This document shows positions 23,835 to 35,869 of a DNA stretch of 64,000 bases, piece by piece. The notes under the pieces were generated by a model. That model had not been told where the DNA came from. It searched no databases and saw only the letters and a program-made list of their open reading frames with translations. Within the stretch, counting starts at the first letter, position 1, and every line of letters starts with the position of its first letter. Source of the DNA: Hygrocybe punicea (taxonomy: Eukaryota; Basidiomycota; Agaricomycetes; Agaricales; Hygrophoraceae); contig OY744461.1 in NCBI GenBank assembly GCA_963556145.1, positions 2,666,001 to 2,730,000 on the forward strand, given 5' to 3'. A program made the translations under genes and the position numbers.

Positions 23835-24050
23835 GTTAACAGTTAAGCAATATGGTATCCTAGTACCATATACCATATACCAAGGTAGGTACATGGTATC
23901 CTGATACCATATGCCAAGGTATGGATATGGTATTCTAGTACATATCTCAAGGCAGGAGTAAGGTTTCCTGGTACCATATGTCCAGGTAGGGATATAGTAT
24001 TCTAGTACCAAATTCCGAGGTTGGGTATGGTATCCTGCCATTTTGATGTA
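23835..24050 (+). repeat. Tandem repeat of about 53 bp with internal palindrome
   Basis: Four units each contain TGGTATCCTGATACCATA or a close variant, followed by CCAAGGTAGGTA-like sequence. The core GGTATC...GATACC is self-complementary, so each unit could form a small hairpin. Confidence 0.8.
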
Positions 24051-24253
24051 AGCGTGACAGAAGGCAGTCATGTGATTCAGTCATACTTGAATGATGCCAT
24101 GGTATATCTTATATGAGGCCTATGTTATATATTTAGAAAATGACACCGAGTTTACATAGTAGATGACCAGTAGAATTCACAATATATCGCTGCTGTCCTC
24201 ATCTGAAACTGTTATCCACAATCACTTCACAGACACAACAGAGTATTGCTTGG

Positions 24254-25630
24254 TTACACACCGGCTTCTGGCCTCTCTAGTTCTTCATCATCGGCCAGGT
24301 TCAAGGTATTCAGCCGCTTGGACAGGCGTTTGATTTGCCCCCTTAGTCGGATCTTCTTGGCAATGTTCCCCAGCTTCCCTTGAGTATAAAGATTGTCCAC
24401 GGTCAACATTGCATCCCTCATGTAGCTCTCGGCAAAGAAAAGTCTGAGGCGAGGCTCAATCCGCTGGTTCTTGAGACCCTCCTCCACATTCCCCTTCTTC
24501 ACCTTCCATGTCTTCCAAAAGTAAAAATCCAAGAGCGCAACATCTTCTGAGCAACCGCAATTCAAGTGGCCTCCCCTTCGCAATACTCCGTCCTTTTTTT
24601 GGTCAACACCCAGGCCAATGGCACCCCTGTGATTTCAAATTTGGCGTCCTTGGAACCATCAAAGATTTTTCCTGATTTCATGATATGGTGGTAGATGCAC
24701 CATCGATTTCCCCGGTTCGTCCCCAGGCAATGCAATGCAAGTTCACAAGTTGTAGTGGCAGCCCTTGGTAAGAAGTCTTGATGGTTCCAAATGGCCTTTG
24801 TAATCGTGTCACTGATCCTTGTATTATGATTTCCCAAGAAGTCATTGATTTCTTCATTGCCGATCCCTTGCCATTGCCTGTGAGCCAATTACTGTGCTAA
24901 ATGTCTGAAAATGCTTACGAGCCAGTTTTTCAAAGTCGATCGGTTCCTTGTTGTCTTCTTCGCTTTCTTCATCTTCATCATCCCGCCCATCCTCGCTCTG
25001 AGCTGGCATTTTCTCTTCTCGATTACCCTTCTTGCGCTTTTTAGGCGGTGCATTTTCTGATCCTTTGCTTGACACATTTTCAGCACCATTATTGACAATC
25101 CCTTCTCCATCCGTAGTCGTGGGGGGTTTAGGTGCTATGGCCTTCAGCAACTCCATGTGTGTGATCTCCAAGGCTCTCAAGCGATCTTGTGCCTCATTAA
25201 CCTGTTTTTTGGCTGCTTCCAGTGCTCCTGTTGGGCGCAATCGGTAATTCACCCCCAATGAAGACTTACAGCTCACCTTTCCCCCCACCTCTCATTTTGG
25301 CAGCAGCCTTCATTTCGACAGCAGAAAGCTCTTCTGATGCATTTTTGATGGTTTGTTTTTCTTCCTGTATCTGCTGTTCAAGTGCAGCTAACAGTTTGTC
25401 AGGTGAAATGGCTGAAATGACTGCATCCATATTCCTCACCAAGTTTGCCGTTCTCGTCCATCGTGTGAACCCTTCAAGGTAACCTCCTCCCCTTGTGCAT
25501 CCGGCAATGTCAAATACTGCAACCCCTGTGTTCCAGGTACGGTAATCAAATCATAATCCATCCAATCAGAACACCATTTCTGGCCAGCCACTCCAACGCC
25601 ATGACCATGACGATCATAATCACAAGCCAC
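24254..25630 (-). CDS. Uncharacterised coiled-coil, acidic protein
   Basis: Several exons on the minus strand can be joined. The first (25630-25440) begins MACDYDRHGHG. The next carries SPDKLLAALEQQIQEEKQ and, after an intron, ALEAAKKQVNEAQDRLRALE, a likely coiled coil. A basic KKRKKGNREEK stretch is followed by a run of Asp/Glu (EDGRDDEDEESEEDN). A conserved-looking block with CLGTNRGNRWCIYHHIM and ITGVPLAWVL follows. The C-terminus (24583-24254) is helical and basic. I do not recognise the family. In this setting it could be a transposon accessory protein. Confidence 0.45.
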
Positions 25631-25889
25631 CAGGACAAGAATGGAAAATGCGAGATCGTCAAAGATGTGGATGACAAGGGCTCAGTGAACATGACAGCGC
25701 ATGAGGACCAAAATGCATATTATGACGAAGACGGCCACAGGTGATATGAACGGTGAGGATGGTAATGACAACAAGGCCATGGACGACAAGGAAATCGAGG
25801 ATGGTGACTGCGATGACCAATGAGGGCACCTGGACATGACGATAAGGATGTGCTAACATGACAAAAAGGATGCCTGGAAAATCTCAGGA

Positions 25890-26330
25890 TAGCCAGTACC
25901 TTGCGACAGTGGACAGCTGCATCAATTGACACTGGCCTGGCCTTTGCGAGGTATAATGGAATCATATGGAGCCTACTCTTGATGAAGATGAGAACAGGAA
26001 CTTGAACCAAAAAACGAGAAGAACAGAGGCATGCCTTGTTCTCCGTCGTTTGGCTCCAGTTCTCATCTTGTTTACTCTAGCTCGTTGGGATACCTCGCGA
26101 CAGTGGACAGCTGTGTCAATTGATGCTGGCCTGGCCTTCGCAAGGTCTACTCTCAATGACGACGAGAACAGGAACTTGAACCAAAAAACAAGGGGCTTGC
26201 CTTGTTCTCCGTCAGCTCCAGTTCTCATTTTGGCTCCAGTTCTCATCTCGTTTACTCCAGCTCACTTGGATACCTCGTGACAGTGGACAGCTGCATCAAT
26301 TGACACAGGCCCGGCCTTCACGAGGTATAG
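25890..26330. repeat. Tandem duplication of a 190-bp unit with three copies of the 55-bp motif
   Basis: Two and a half copies of a unit with GAGAACAGGAACTTGAACC and GGCTCCAGTTCTCAT are present. Each unit boundary carries the 55-bp palindromic motif at 25898-25952, 26092-26146 and 26272-26326. Within these, CAGTGGACAGCTG and CTGGCCTGGCCTT are also conserved. Confidence 0.8.
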
Positions 26331-26662
26331 ACAGAGCTATGAGAAAAACAAAGCAATGTTGAGCTAAGTCTAAAACACAAGAAAGCCTTGATATTTTGAA
26401 GGCAACTCACAGTTTCTTGAAAGAAAAACCTGAATTACCTTACTCGAGAATGCCCCAAGTTATTCACATTAAAAAATAAGGACGTGGTGTAATATGTCCT
26501 GTATGGACACCCAAATGCGTGAGAGTGGAGTTACAATTGTAACACCTGATCGACACTTGATCAGGTATAAATGTCTGAATGTCGACTACAATAGAGGTCC
26601 ATAGTTTCATTCCAAACCACTCATGAGAGAAAGTAGATTCAATTTCAAGACTACTTGTATTT

Positions 26663-27744
26663 CTATTCGTTCTCTGCTGGTACCAAGCCAAAGACAGACT
26701 TGTAGCAGGCAATCAAAGCATCCCTCTCTTCCAGCTCCCTCATCCGCAACCCAAATGCTTGAGATGATGCTTCGGCCTCAGCTTGAGTATCTTTGATAGT
26801 TTGGTTAGCTTGTGCCAGTGCCTTCCCTAATTCCAAGGCATCTTTACGACGTGCATTGATCAGCCCATTGATGACAACATGGAACTGATTGATGAGCTGT
26901 TGAGTATCTGACTTAGCTTCGCGTCGCAAGCGGGGGGATGCATAGTGAACAAATTGTCCATTGGCATTGGGGTGTTGTGCCGCCACAAAGAGCCAACAGT
27001 TGGTTTCCATAGCTGCACGTTCAGACTGCAAAGGGGGTATGAAAGCTGGCCAAGAGAGAAATCCAACGTTTCACTCACTCGCACCACAATATCTTCCATG
27101 CAACGGGCAAATCGCTTGCTAGCTTGGCTTGCATCCGTTATCAAAGGCCAGATAGATTTGGTTCTAGTAACATCTGAATGCTCACAGTTGTTACAATAGA
27201 ATGGACGTCACAAAGTTGTACTTACTCCATTAATCATTCCCTCGCTTTGAGCCTTCTACCAGTCCATATAACTGGTTACTAGCCGTGACTCGCCGGTTAG
27301 TCTTCTCCGGAGAGGTGCTCGCAGAGCACGGTTCAGTAGTGGGATTTACAGATGATTGGTGTGAAACATCGAGCATTGCCAGGCGAGGGTCAATTGCTGG
27401 GTTCTGCTGAAGAAGCGGTTGGGGGTTACAGGAACACGGTGAATATGAACAATGACCCACATGAGAGACCACTATGGGCGGAAGCTGCTGAGACTCTGAA
27501 CGAGAGTCTGAATGATTATTGGCGGCATTGGTATCATATTGAGGAGGTTGTTGAGAATCCTGCACACTGGTACGAGCACACTACATGAATGTATTAGTCC
27601 AATATTGATGGCTAGGCCAGTGGGATGAACACTTACTGATAACAGATATTCCTGGCCTGCCTTAGTGTGCTCGCACTGAGAACGCAATGGTTTTCCTGGG
27701 CATCTTAGGCAGTGACGAGCTCCGCGTGAGCGTACTGGGCCCAT
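26663..27744 (-). CDS. Uncharacterised zinc-motif plus coiled-coil protein
   Basis: The start is the ATG at 27744 (MGPVRSRGARHCLRCPG). The first exon has CLRCPGKPLRSQCEHTKAG, a Cys-x2-Cys...Cys-x-His arrangement typical of a small zinc-binding site. A Gln/Ser-rich exon (27565-27230) follows, then exons with ASKRFARCMEDIVVRVSE and a long helical C-terminus (RRKDALELGKALAQANQTIK) likely to form a coiled coil. Introns fall at about 27655-27595 and 27080-27020. The gene is divergent from the KDZ-type gene at 27874, with starts 130 bp apart. The function is unknown. Position suggests a companion of the KDZ-type gene. Confidence 0.55.
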
Positions 27745-27873
27745 TTCAACTATTAATATATGGAGGTTAGAGACTTGGTTATTGCGTGCTGAATGGTTCC
27801 AGTGAACCATTCGCCATCAGCGTGTATATTTATCAAATCTTTCCACTTGGAAGAGATTGACTCACTCCAAGCT

Positions 27874-30800
27874 ATGTCTTCATCACCTTGCCTTTCCCCA
27901 TCCCAATTAATTCTAATTGACTCTCCACCACCATCTCCTACCATGTTGGCACTGGTCGATGTGGGTGACTCGCCTTGGCCTCTTGGCAACACTTCCGATT
28001 TGACTCCTGTGAAACGTGCCAAAGAGAAACGTCAAACTTCTCGAAAACGCCGACGGCAGAAGTGCACACCTGATGATGACTTGGAAAACACCATGATCAT
28101 GATGGAGCCTTTTGAATGAGCCAAATACACCCCAGATTTGGCGGATGACAGAAGATCAGATTCAAGTCTAGATGCAAGAATGAACGTCACAGTCAACCCC
28201 AATGATCAAGATTACCAACGATACGTCGACTTGGTGCATGCCGACTGTCAAGCTTTCTATCAGATTTCGAGGACTGTTTACATTGTTCAAGGATGGGACA
28301 AACAGAGAGACACAACGGTGAGTACGAAATATCATGTTCATTTATTGTGGTGCTGAACCGGTAATTACTTACAGTCCAGTTGGTATCATCTGCAGCATAA
28401 ACGAATGGGTCACCAATGGGTCATGGTCTGTTTTTGTCCTTCTGCAAACAAGTGTGTTCACGCCTGATTTGCGGAAGATTATGGTGATGCGCAATTTCCA
28501 GAAAGCCATATACCTTTCCACCGTGAGTTACCTGTGCTGCCTATTGCACAACCTATTGATGACATTAATCCAGAGGATGATGATGAAGTCATACTATTCT
28601 CACGACAATCCATCGATGACGAGAAGTTTACGAATATATTCTCTGTCGTATTCGCTGCTCAAAGCTCTGTGAAGAATCGTGTGGTTGTTTCCTACTCTGG
28701 CGATGACAGTGGATCAGGAGAATGGTTCTGTCAGAAGGATCGCACTCAAGCTTCCGTTTGTGGCCACATAACCAAGGCACGCCACGGACTTCAGCAGCTA
28801 ATCCAAGTCAACCCCACAGCAAGAGATGCAGCAGCAGGGGCTGGGAGTGAGGAACCCGCTAACCCAGGTTCGTCTCCATGATTTGTACAATCTGTTGTTA
28901 CATCAGTGAAACCAGTTTTTAAGATCCACAGGTTCGCAGGGCGTCTCTGCATAGGGACCAGGTAATTTCCTACCTACCAGTCCTCCCGCCACTCTGGTCA
29001 ACCCTACCTAGTGATCACAACATTTATCAACGCCCGCCGCCTTTACGATCTATTCCCTGCCTTCTCGAACTGGATGCTAACGCATCCTGCTACTGTTCCA
29101 ACCCACGCACTACCTACTCCCCTGCCCACATAACAGAAGTTCATCCCTGCACCATTTACACAATCACTGGTACACATACAACATCTATCCAACTCCAACG
29201 TTGCCCCATCTGTCCTCCTCGATTCCATCGCTTCATTGGCCCTGAAACTCGGGATCTAGGAGTATTTAATTTCAACAATAAGGTTCTCTTTACACATGAC
29301 CTATTAGATGAATATACAAGCGCCTTTGCATCCTCCGAGATGCCCTTTGTTGCCTGGGTTGCCACGATGTCACGACGTTACAAAGTTCACGGCTCAAATG
29401 AACCATTTGTCAGTGAAAGGATGTTTCGAAGCATCTGGTTTGCTTTCATCCAGTTGCAGGTTCTCGACACCGACACACAGTGCCCTCATTGTGGGCCTGA
29501 ACCACAAGACACGATCTGGGACGGGGTCACCTTGGCTTTCAGCCGAAGGCATCTTCTTCCCTCACTCAAACCCCCCACTGTAACCAATGATCGATCCCTC
29601 CAAAGAACAGAAGTCCGTTATCGTGGTGCACTGCAGGTCATTACTGAGCAAAAGCTTCGAAAGGCTGTCCGGAACGTTATTCATGGCCAATCGCTGGTGA
29701 TGCATTCCGATGATGAAGGATCGGATGGCCAGCACCAGAATATGATGGAGAAAGCAAAACTTGAGTTCTTGGCTCATATACAGTCCATTCCAGATGTGTG
29801 CGCACAGTTGAAGAAGGTGAATGACTCGTTGGGCAATGTTTTCTCACTCAATTTTGGTATCAACGCAATGGCTGCTGGCCGCGAGCCGGCCCGTGTTTAC
29901 AAGCAGCTGTATCATCAAGTAAGTCTTAATAAACATTTGCAACTGAGCAAATCATCTCATAGGCTGCATCCTAGCTCAGCGCTGAGGAATCTGTACTGCA
30001 AATGGCAAATCGCCAAGCTTTGAACCACCTTTCACATTTTATTGAAGAGCCTGTATCTCAGAACTCCTCGCTGCTGGTTGGTATTCCCTGCGTCTACCAA
30101 GTTTTACAGTACCATGAATCCCGACAAGAAGTGTACCCGGATTGTGTCCTATCATTATGCCAGTGGATTTGTCAGCGGGGAAAGGAAGTTCTTGCTGGGT
30201 TGATCGTTTACCCTTCTCCACCGGTGGACCTAAGTGCACACCAAGCTAACATTGAATGGAAAAAGGTCAGTACCATTTGGATGATTCTTACCTTCAATTT
30301 GAAGCAGTCTTTTTACACACTGGTTGCTTTTATCCAAGGCCACAAGTTCGGCACAGACCCATTTACCCTTACCTGAAACATGATGTGCGAAATGAACCAG
30401 GCGGCCGACGAGGAGCAAAATGTTCCAAATACTATTCGAAATATGGAGAACAACGCCTGACGGGTGGCATAATGTGTGTATGGTGCACGCATTCCATTTG
30501 TTACGGATTCCACTGCATCCCGCAAGGTGAAGGTAGAAATGATGTCTTCTCTGCAATGCGTCAGAAAGCCCCTCATACTGTGGTGTACGATTTTGCTTGT
30601 GCTTTGGGTCCATACTGCATGACAAGGGAGCCCGACTTTTTTGCTGATACACTGTTTGTGGTAGACGCATTTCATGCAAAAGGTCATACAAAATGTGCAC
30701 CTGCGGCCTTTCTTTCCACATACGCCAACGTTGACCCTCGCCTTGCCCACATCAACTCCAGTGCCGCCGAATGTGGAAATGGAGGTTTGGATCGCATATG

Positions 30801-30909
30801 GAAGTCCGTTAGCTACATGTCTCAGGATAGAGCTATCCTATACATGAAAACCTTCCTCACAATCTGGAACCGACTTCGTATTCGCAAGCTTCTTCATCTG
30901 GATGAATAG
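27874..30909 (+). CDS. KDZ-type transposase-like protein with cysteine clusters (CxC5/CxC6-like)
   Basis: A Ser/Pro-rich start (MSSSPCLSPSQLILID) leads into a basic stretch. Successive exons carry CFCPSANKCVH and FCQKDRTQASVCGHITKARH, then the blocks QRCPICPPRFHRFIG and TQCPHCGPEP. Later come GIMCVWCTHSICYGFHC and a conserved C-terminal domain with VVYDFACALGPYC, FVVDAFHAKGHTKCAP and SSAAECGNGG. The D of YDFAC, the D of VVDAF and the E of AAECG are candidate catalytic residues of an RNase H-like fold; this is inference. The architecture matches what I know of the CxC clusters associated with Kyakuja-Dileera-Zisupton transposons in mushrooms. There are at least six introns. The reading frame has a TGA near 28117 that needs splicing, so integrity is uncertain. 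Confidence 0.65.
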
Positions 30910-31067
30910 CAATGGATTCTAATTTTTTGCAAAACACACAGTACATAGAATCAAACTATGTATGTGTCAACAGGGCGTGTAATTAGAATCTGTACAATTG
31001 TTTGAACATGGTTTTATTTACTCTACTATATATCAGGAATGAGTTACATGAATAGGAACTCGATCAC

Positions 31068-31707
31068 TCACGCACGCCCATACATAATTAGAGCTCCATC
31101 CTCGACTGCTGAACTCCACGCTACTCGGCCCTGGTTACGCAAGTCTAACTCCTGGTGATAAAAGGCGACGATGCACCGATGAAGGTGTATAATTGATGGT
31201 TCTTCGTGGTTGGCGACAGCTACGTGCGCAGCAGTAACCTCTTCAGCTAGACATTTTTGTATATACTTGAGATATGGCGGCATGCATGAGTCCCAGTTGT
31301 CTTCGCCGTGCTGCCTCCATAGGTTGATCAACATGATGGCGGCTGCTGACCAGAGCTCACGCTCAGTGGAGCGCATGGAATCGGTCTGCTCATGGTCTTG
31401 GTCCGTGCAGCGTTGGGCAATACCGTTCGAGTAAATGCTATTATCATGTCATATGTAGATGTCAATGGTATACCAGCAGACTGTCTTACCAGCGAGTGCC
31501 ATTAAGCTCGCACCGGCGCTTATCTTTGAGCTCCTCTTTTGCTAGACGACTCAGCTTGCGTCTATTGGGCCGATTCACTGCCACATAGTCGTGCTGGTAT
31601 TGTTGAAGGCGTGCTCTATTTCTGTGGGAATTACTTTCAGTGTCAGTTATAGTCTGAGAGAGGAAAGGTTACCGAGCATAATAAGATTTGGGTAGCGTGG
31701 AAGGCAT
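31068..31707 (-). CDS. Uncharacterised small protein next to the KDZ-type gene
   Basis: The first exon starts MPSTLPKSYYAR at 31707 and ends at a GTAACC donor. The second reads RARLQQYQHDYVAVNRPNR and is basic. The third (31440-31068) gives RSTERELWSAAAIMLINLW, then HGEDNWDSCMPPYLKYIQK. Splice signals near 31670-31630 and 31495-31440 are plausible. The family is not recognised. It converges on the KDZ-type gene, whose stop lies 160 bp away. Confidence 0.45.
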
Positions 31708-31794
31708 GGATGGTGGACGGGGTGAATACGGTACGAGAAAACCATTAGTTGTGATATAACGAATGTCGTGAATGAATGTAGTGTATGTCGTGAA

Positions 31795-31843
31795 TGACTT
31801 AAGGCGTGGGTACGTGAATAACTTAAGGCGTGGGTACGTGTGG
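31795..31843. repeat. Short tandem duplication, AACTTAAGGCGTGGGTACGTG
   Basis: A unit of about 25 bp containing CTTAAGGCGTGGGTACGTG occurs twice in tandem, upstream of the gene at 31707. Confidence 0.7.
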
Positions 31844-31859
31844 GTTAGTACGGTATAGG

Positions 31860-33680
31860 GTATGGGACTTATCTGATCGTTTCCGAACCGTCTATTCTCA
31901 GCAAGAAGTGTCAGCTTTTATATTATAGATGTACATCTGCCTCAGGAAATTAAATAAAATTAAATAAATTAAATACCTAAAATTAAATAAATTAAATATA
32001 TGAACAATGACTCATTTGATTGACTAATGTTGGCAGAAGACCTCATGTTATTTTACATGGTTGACACACTCAAATAATTTGGTGATTTTATCAAATTTAT
32101 TGAGAAGAATATAATCACTTTTCCCAAAGTAACAGCATATGCTAAGATCCAAAGTTCCCTTCCCTAGTTCCCTTCCCTATACAGTTCCTGCCACCTCCCT
32201 ACAGTCTCTCCTGCTCAGAGAAGAACACACTATGGCACCCACTCCTCTCACCATCATATGAACAGTGTTTTCAACTAAGATTACAAATGGCCTTTGCTAC
32301 CACTACTGTGACTGTGTTGAAATAATGTAAGTGCCATGCCTGAGCATTCCATATCTGTTGTCGTTGATTCATTTCACTTCTGGTTATTTATTGTTTCTTT
32401 TATAATTATATTTCCCTTTTGGAGTTCATCTACTTTCAATAGAACAAGCCTATACTTTCTCATAGTATACTATATACCTTAGTGATTCTCCTCCAGTGTA
32501 TCACTGAGTCTACAACACAGTCTACACTGCTTGTGTAGCTCAGTCTAATACACTGCTTCAGCCTCACTGTCACCATCACCTTCACCAAGGGTAAGGGAGA
32601 GTGAGGCCTGACAGATATTTTTCAAGAAATGGCTATATCATTCCTAATGAAATGGCTGAAATTACAAGAATAGTTGAGCCAGCCAACATTAGTTGATTGG
32701 ATGAGCCTTTGCTCACTTATTTGACCAGCTTTGAATCAGCTACAATTTAAAGCTGATGTCAAATAAGTGAGCAAAGGCTGATCCAATTGACTAATGTTGG
32801 CAGAGGACCCTTTAGCTTGTCATGTCCTCTACATGCTCTAATATTCTTGTAATTCTAGTCATTTTATTAGGAATGATATAGCCATTTCTTGAAAAACATC
32901 GGTAATAGCTGTGGAAACACAAGGGGCACTTACATATTAGCTCCAGGTACACTCCCAGAACTCTCACCTTCCAACTTTTCCCCCTGCAACTACCATTATG
33001 GCCCAGCCCTGGACAACAAGTGTGATGAGGACTGACCACCTCAACTGCTGTTGGAGATGGCACCTTTACACCTAAAGTATGAGTGTTTTTCATCGTAAAG
33101 CTTGAATTCTGAAGGCATTTTCTAACAGCTAAATCTCAGAAAAATTATAATGTACTCCCAAACAGCTATTATACAATAGTCTCTGCAAGACCCAAGCAAT
33201 AGAAATTGTATTTGACCTAAAAGAAAGCAAAAACTTCATGATTTTGCTGAATTTGGTCATTTTCACTTTATTTTGCATCTAATACTGCTTATATCACTTA
33301 TTTCTTGCAGGAAGAATTGTAGAATAGCATACCAGGATATCATAATTTTTCCAATATTTATTTATCAGAAAACACAATCACTAGAGGCTCACTAGTGCAG
33401 ATACCTGTGAATGTTTGGTTGTGTTACATTTGTTTGTCCTTAATTATATTTTCAAACTCAGTTATATCATGGCCGGTGTCCAGCTATAGTATGACTGCCG
33501 AAGTGTCTGTGCCTTCAGCCACCCGGATTATTTATTTTAATTTTTTTTTCACGCGCGACGATTTCCGAAAACGCTGTAACCGTTAGCCGACGGTCCGGCT
33601 TCCAACGGCCAACAATTTCGTGGCAACACTACCTCTCACCCTCGGAAATTTGAGCCTTTGCAAGACCCTGTAATCCGCAA
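31860..33680. other. AT-rich noncoding stretch with a palindromic MITE-like block
   Basis: Homopolymeric AAATTAAATAAATT runs lie at about 31945-32005. Bases 32614-32900 form an imperfect palindrome: TTTTCAAGAAATGGCTATAT on the left is matched by its complement on the right, and GCCTTTGCTCACTTATTTGA lies near the centre. Its right end (AACATCGGTAATAGCTGTGG) resembles the TIR of the MITE at 46417, so they are probably relatives. A hAT-like end (GTGGCAACACTA) also occurs at about 33621-33632. No gene was seen. Confidence 0.55.
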
Positions 33681-33684
33681 AACG

Positions 33685-35463
33685 ATGTCCAATATTCTCG
33701 ACAATTTTCGTTTCGCTCATCACAATCTAGTCGAGCGTGTGCGCATCGGCATCAGGACTCGAATTGGCAATATCATTGCCCTCGAAGAACTCCGAGAGCA
33801 ATGTTTCAGGTTGTTGGTCGCTGGCCAGAGGGTACATTGGTTTTTCCTCTTTGTGTCCATGTCCTAACAATTTCTATTCAGAGTTCTAACTTTTTTGAAC
33901 CCGACGAATTTCGGATACTTTGTGAGAGCGTCGACGCCATGGTAGCAGCTCTGGATAGGGCTTGCCAGGAGTTATCGGACCAACCCGACAATGAACCATT
34001 TTCCGTTTCATACTGCCGCCAATCAGGACAACCGGGACGTCCCCGCCTCGAATTCGATCCTCAATTTTTATCATTCGCTCTAGAAGTTCGTGGGCCTACC
34101 GCTCTCGCTAGATTCTTTGGTTGCAGCCCTCGAACGATCAGGCGTAGAGCACTAGATTATGAACTCCTTCCACATGGGCAGGCCCCGATCTTCGAAAATA
34201 TTGTAGACAATGATGGGAATGTGACCCGCATACGACACGGGTTGCCCAAACACACTCGCCTCTCAAATATTCCCGACCAGCAGTTAGATGATGCAATAGA
34301 GAGAATCCTCCAATATTTTCCCTATTTCGGACGGCGAATGATCGATGGGAAGCTTCGCGCCAATGGTATCCGCGTTTCCGGCAAACGAATCAGGGAGTCA
34401 TATCTTCGAGTTCACGGATCGCCTCCTTCTTTCAATTCAAGACAAATCACACGCAGGGAATATTGGGTAGCAGGCGTGAACTCGCTCTGGCACCACGACG
34501 GTCATCACGGTGCGTGCTGCTCTGCAAGCGATACCCTGACAGGGTTTACTGACATCTCGACCCAAGGCCTTATCCGGTATAAACTGGTTACTCATGGATT
34601 TATTGATGGCAAAACACGGTTCATCACTGGGATAAGGGTGCATAACAATAACCGTGGCTCAAGTGTGCTAGCGCTGTTTCTCGAAGCCCGAATGGAGCAT
34701 GGAACCCCCAGGCATCTTAGAGGGGATCACGGGGTGGAAAATATTGAAGTGGCTCGCTGGGTTGATGGACGCTATGGGGTAGGGACTTATGTTTGGGGAC
34801 GGTATGTCATTCGTTGTCACCCGCACCCTCCTCATATTGTGTACCAGGAGTGTCCATAATACCCGAATAGAACGGCTCTGGTATGACTACAAAATGGGTG
34901 TTGTCGCAAAGTGGAAGTCCTTCTTCATGGATCTCGAGCTAAATCATGGACTCCTACGGGATCTGCCTGCACACATCTGGTTGCTACATTGGCTTTTCCT
35001 GGATGCAATCAACCAGGATGTGCAGGAATGGAGGGATACCTGGAACCATCATCAAATTTCACTTGCAGGGGGGGTTGACCGAAGCCCCAGAGACCTTTTT
35101 CTCTTCAGTGTTGTGCAGGATGGCCCACGGGGGATGCATGGATCGACTTCACGTGATGGTGATGTAGATGAGCCAGTCATGGCTGGAACCCAAATGCGGC
35201 ATGAAGATGGTGCTGAAGAAACAAATCCTTTCGTGGCTGGCAGTGAACCAACTAATATGTCGGAGGTAGTCTGTGAGGTTTCCGAGTGTCCGCTTTCAAA
35301 TGATTTGGTCAATGACCTAAAAATCAAGCTGCGCAATAATGTGGATGTGCTTTCTAGAAATATGACTACTCGTCGTCAGGTATGGCAGGAAGCCTTGCAG
35401 CTCTGTGGAGGTATATGGGATGAGGGGTATGGCTCATCTTCATGTCTGTACGTCCAATACTGA
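33685..35463 (+). CDS. Integrase-core DDE transposase-like protein, copy 2 (uninterrupted)
   Basis: The start ATG at 33685 gives MSNILDNFRFAHHNLVERV. Introns are at about 33832-33881, 34510-34566 and 34802-34847, all with GT-AG signals. A linker GQPGRPRLEFD precedes a helix-turn-helix (LARFFGCSPRTIRRRALDYE). The catalytic candidates are the D of WHHDGHHG, the D of LRGDHGVENI and the E of HNTRIERLWYD, the last spanning the third intron. The C-terminal part (KWKSFFMDLEL, PAHIWLLHWLFLDAINQD) is shared with copy 1. No stop or frameshift remains after splicing, so this copy could be functional. No TIR or TSD was identified around it, so it might also be a domesticated gene. Confidence 0.8.
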
Positions 35464-35619
35464 GAATATTTTAGGCACAATACATTTTAGTCACTGCTTG
35501 ACCAGGCCAGTGTTGGGTTCTTGGCATTGTTGCGGGTGATTCATGATTTGTTTACTACCACAATATTTTGGGTGACTTTTCATGAAAAAAATTACAGTGT
35601 ATTTCAAGAACCTTGTCAG

Positions 35620-35862
35620 TAGTGTTGCCACAGTTCAGTCTTTTTCAGGACTGCTGCCAAGACCATTATGCATTGCTGTAAATTAGTAATCCAATAAATT
35701 CTCAGATGTCCTGAAATTATTTATGTAGAGATGCACCAATGGCAGGGCAGTTGCCCAAATATTTTTGAGATTTTAGTTTTGAGATTTTAGTAATTTTATT
35801 TGGCCCTGGTCCTGCAACAGTCTTGCAATGATCCTGAGAAAGACTGGACCTTGGCAACACTA
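35620..35862. mobile_element. Small hAT-like MITE (243 bp)
   Basis: The left end TAGTGTTGCCACAGTTCAGT is matched in inverted orientation by the right end (TAGTGTTGCCAAGGTCCAGT when complemented). Inverted similarity extends about 30 bp through CTTTNTCAGGA. The flanking 8 bp do not match, so the TSD has been lost or the ends are rearranged. It shares TAGTGTTGCCA with the MITE at 46417. Confidence 0.65.
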
Positions 35863-35869
35863 GTTGGTA

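Noticed and set aside
26663..31707. A TET/JBP dioxygenase gene accompanying the KDZ-type gene
   Set aside because: Such linkage is reported for some mushroom KDZ elements, but no His-x-Asp...His iron-binding pattern was seen in the neighbouring genes.
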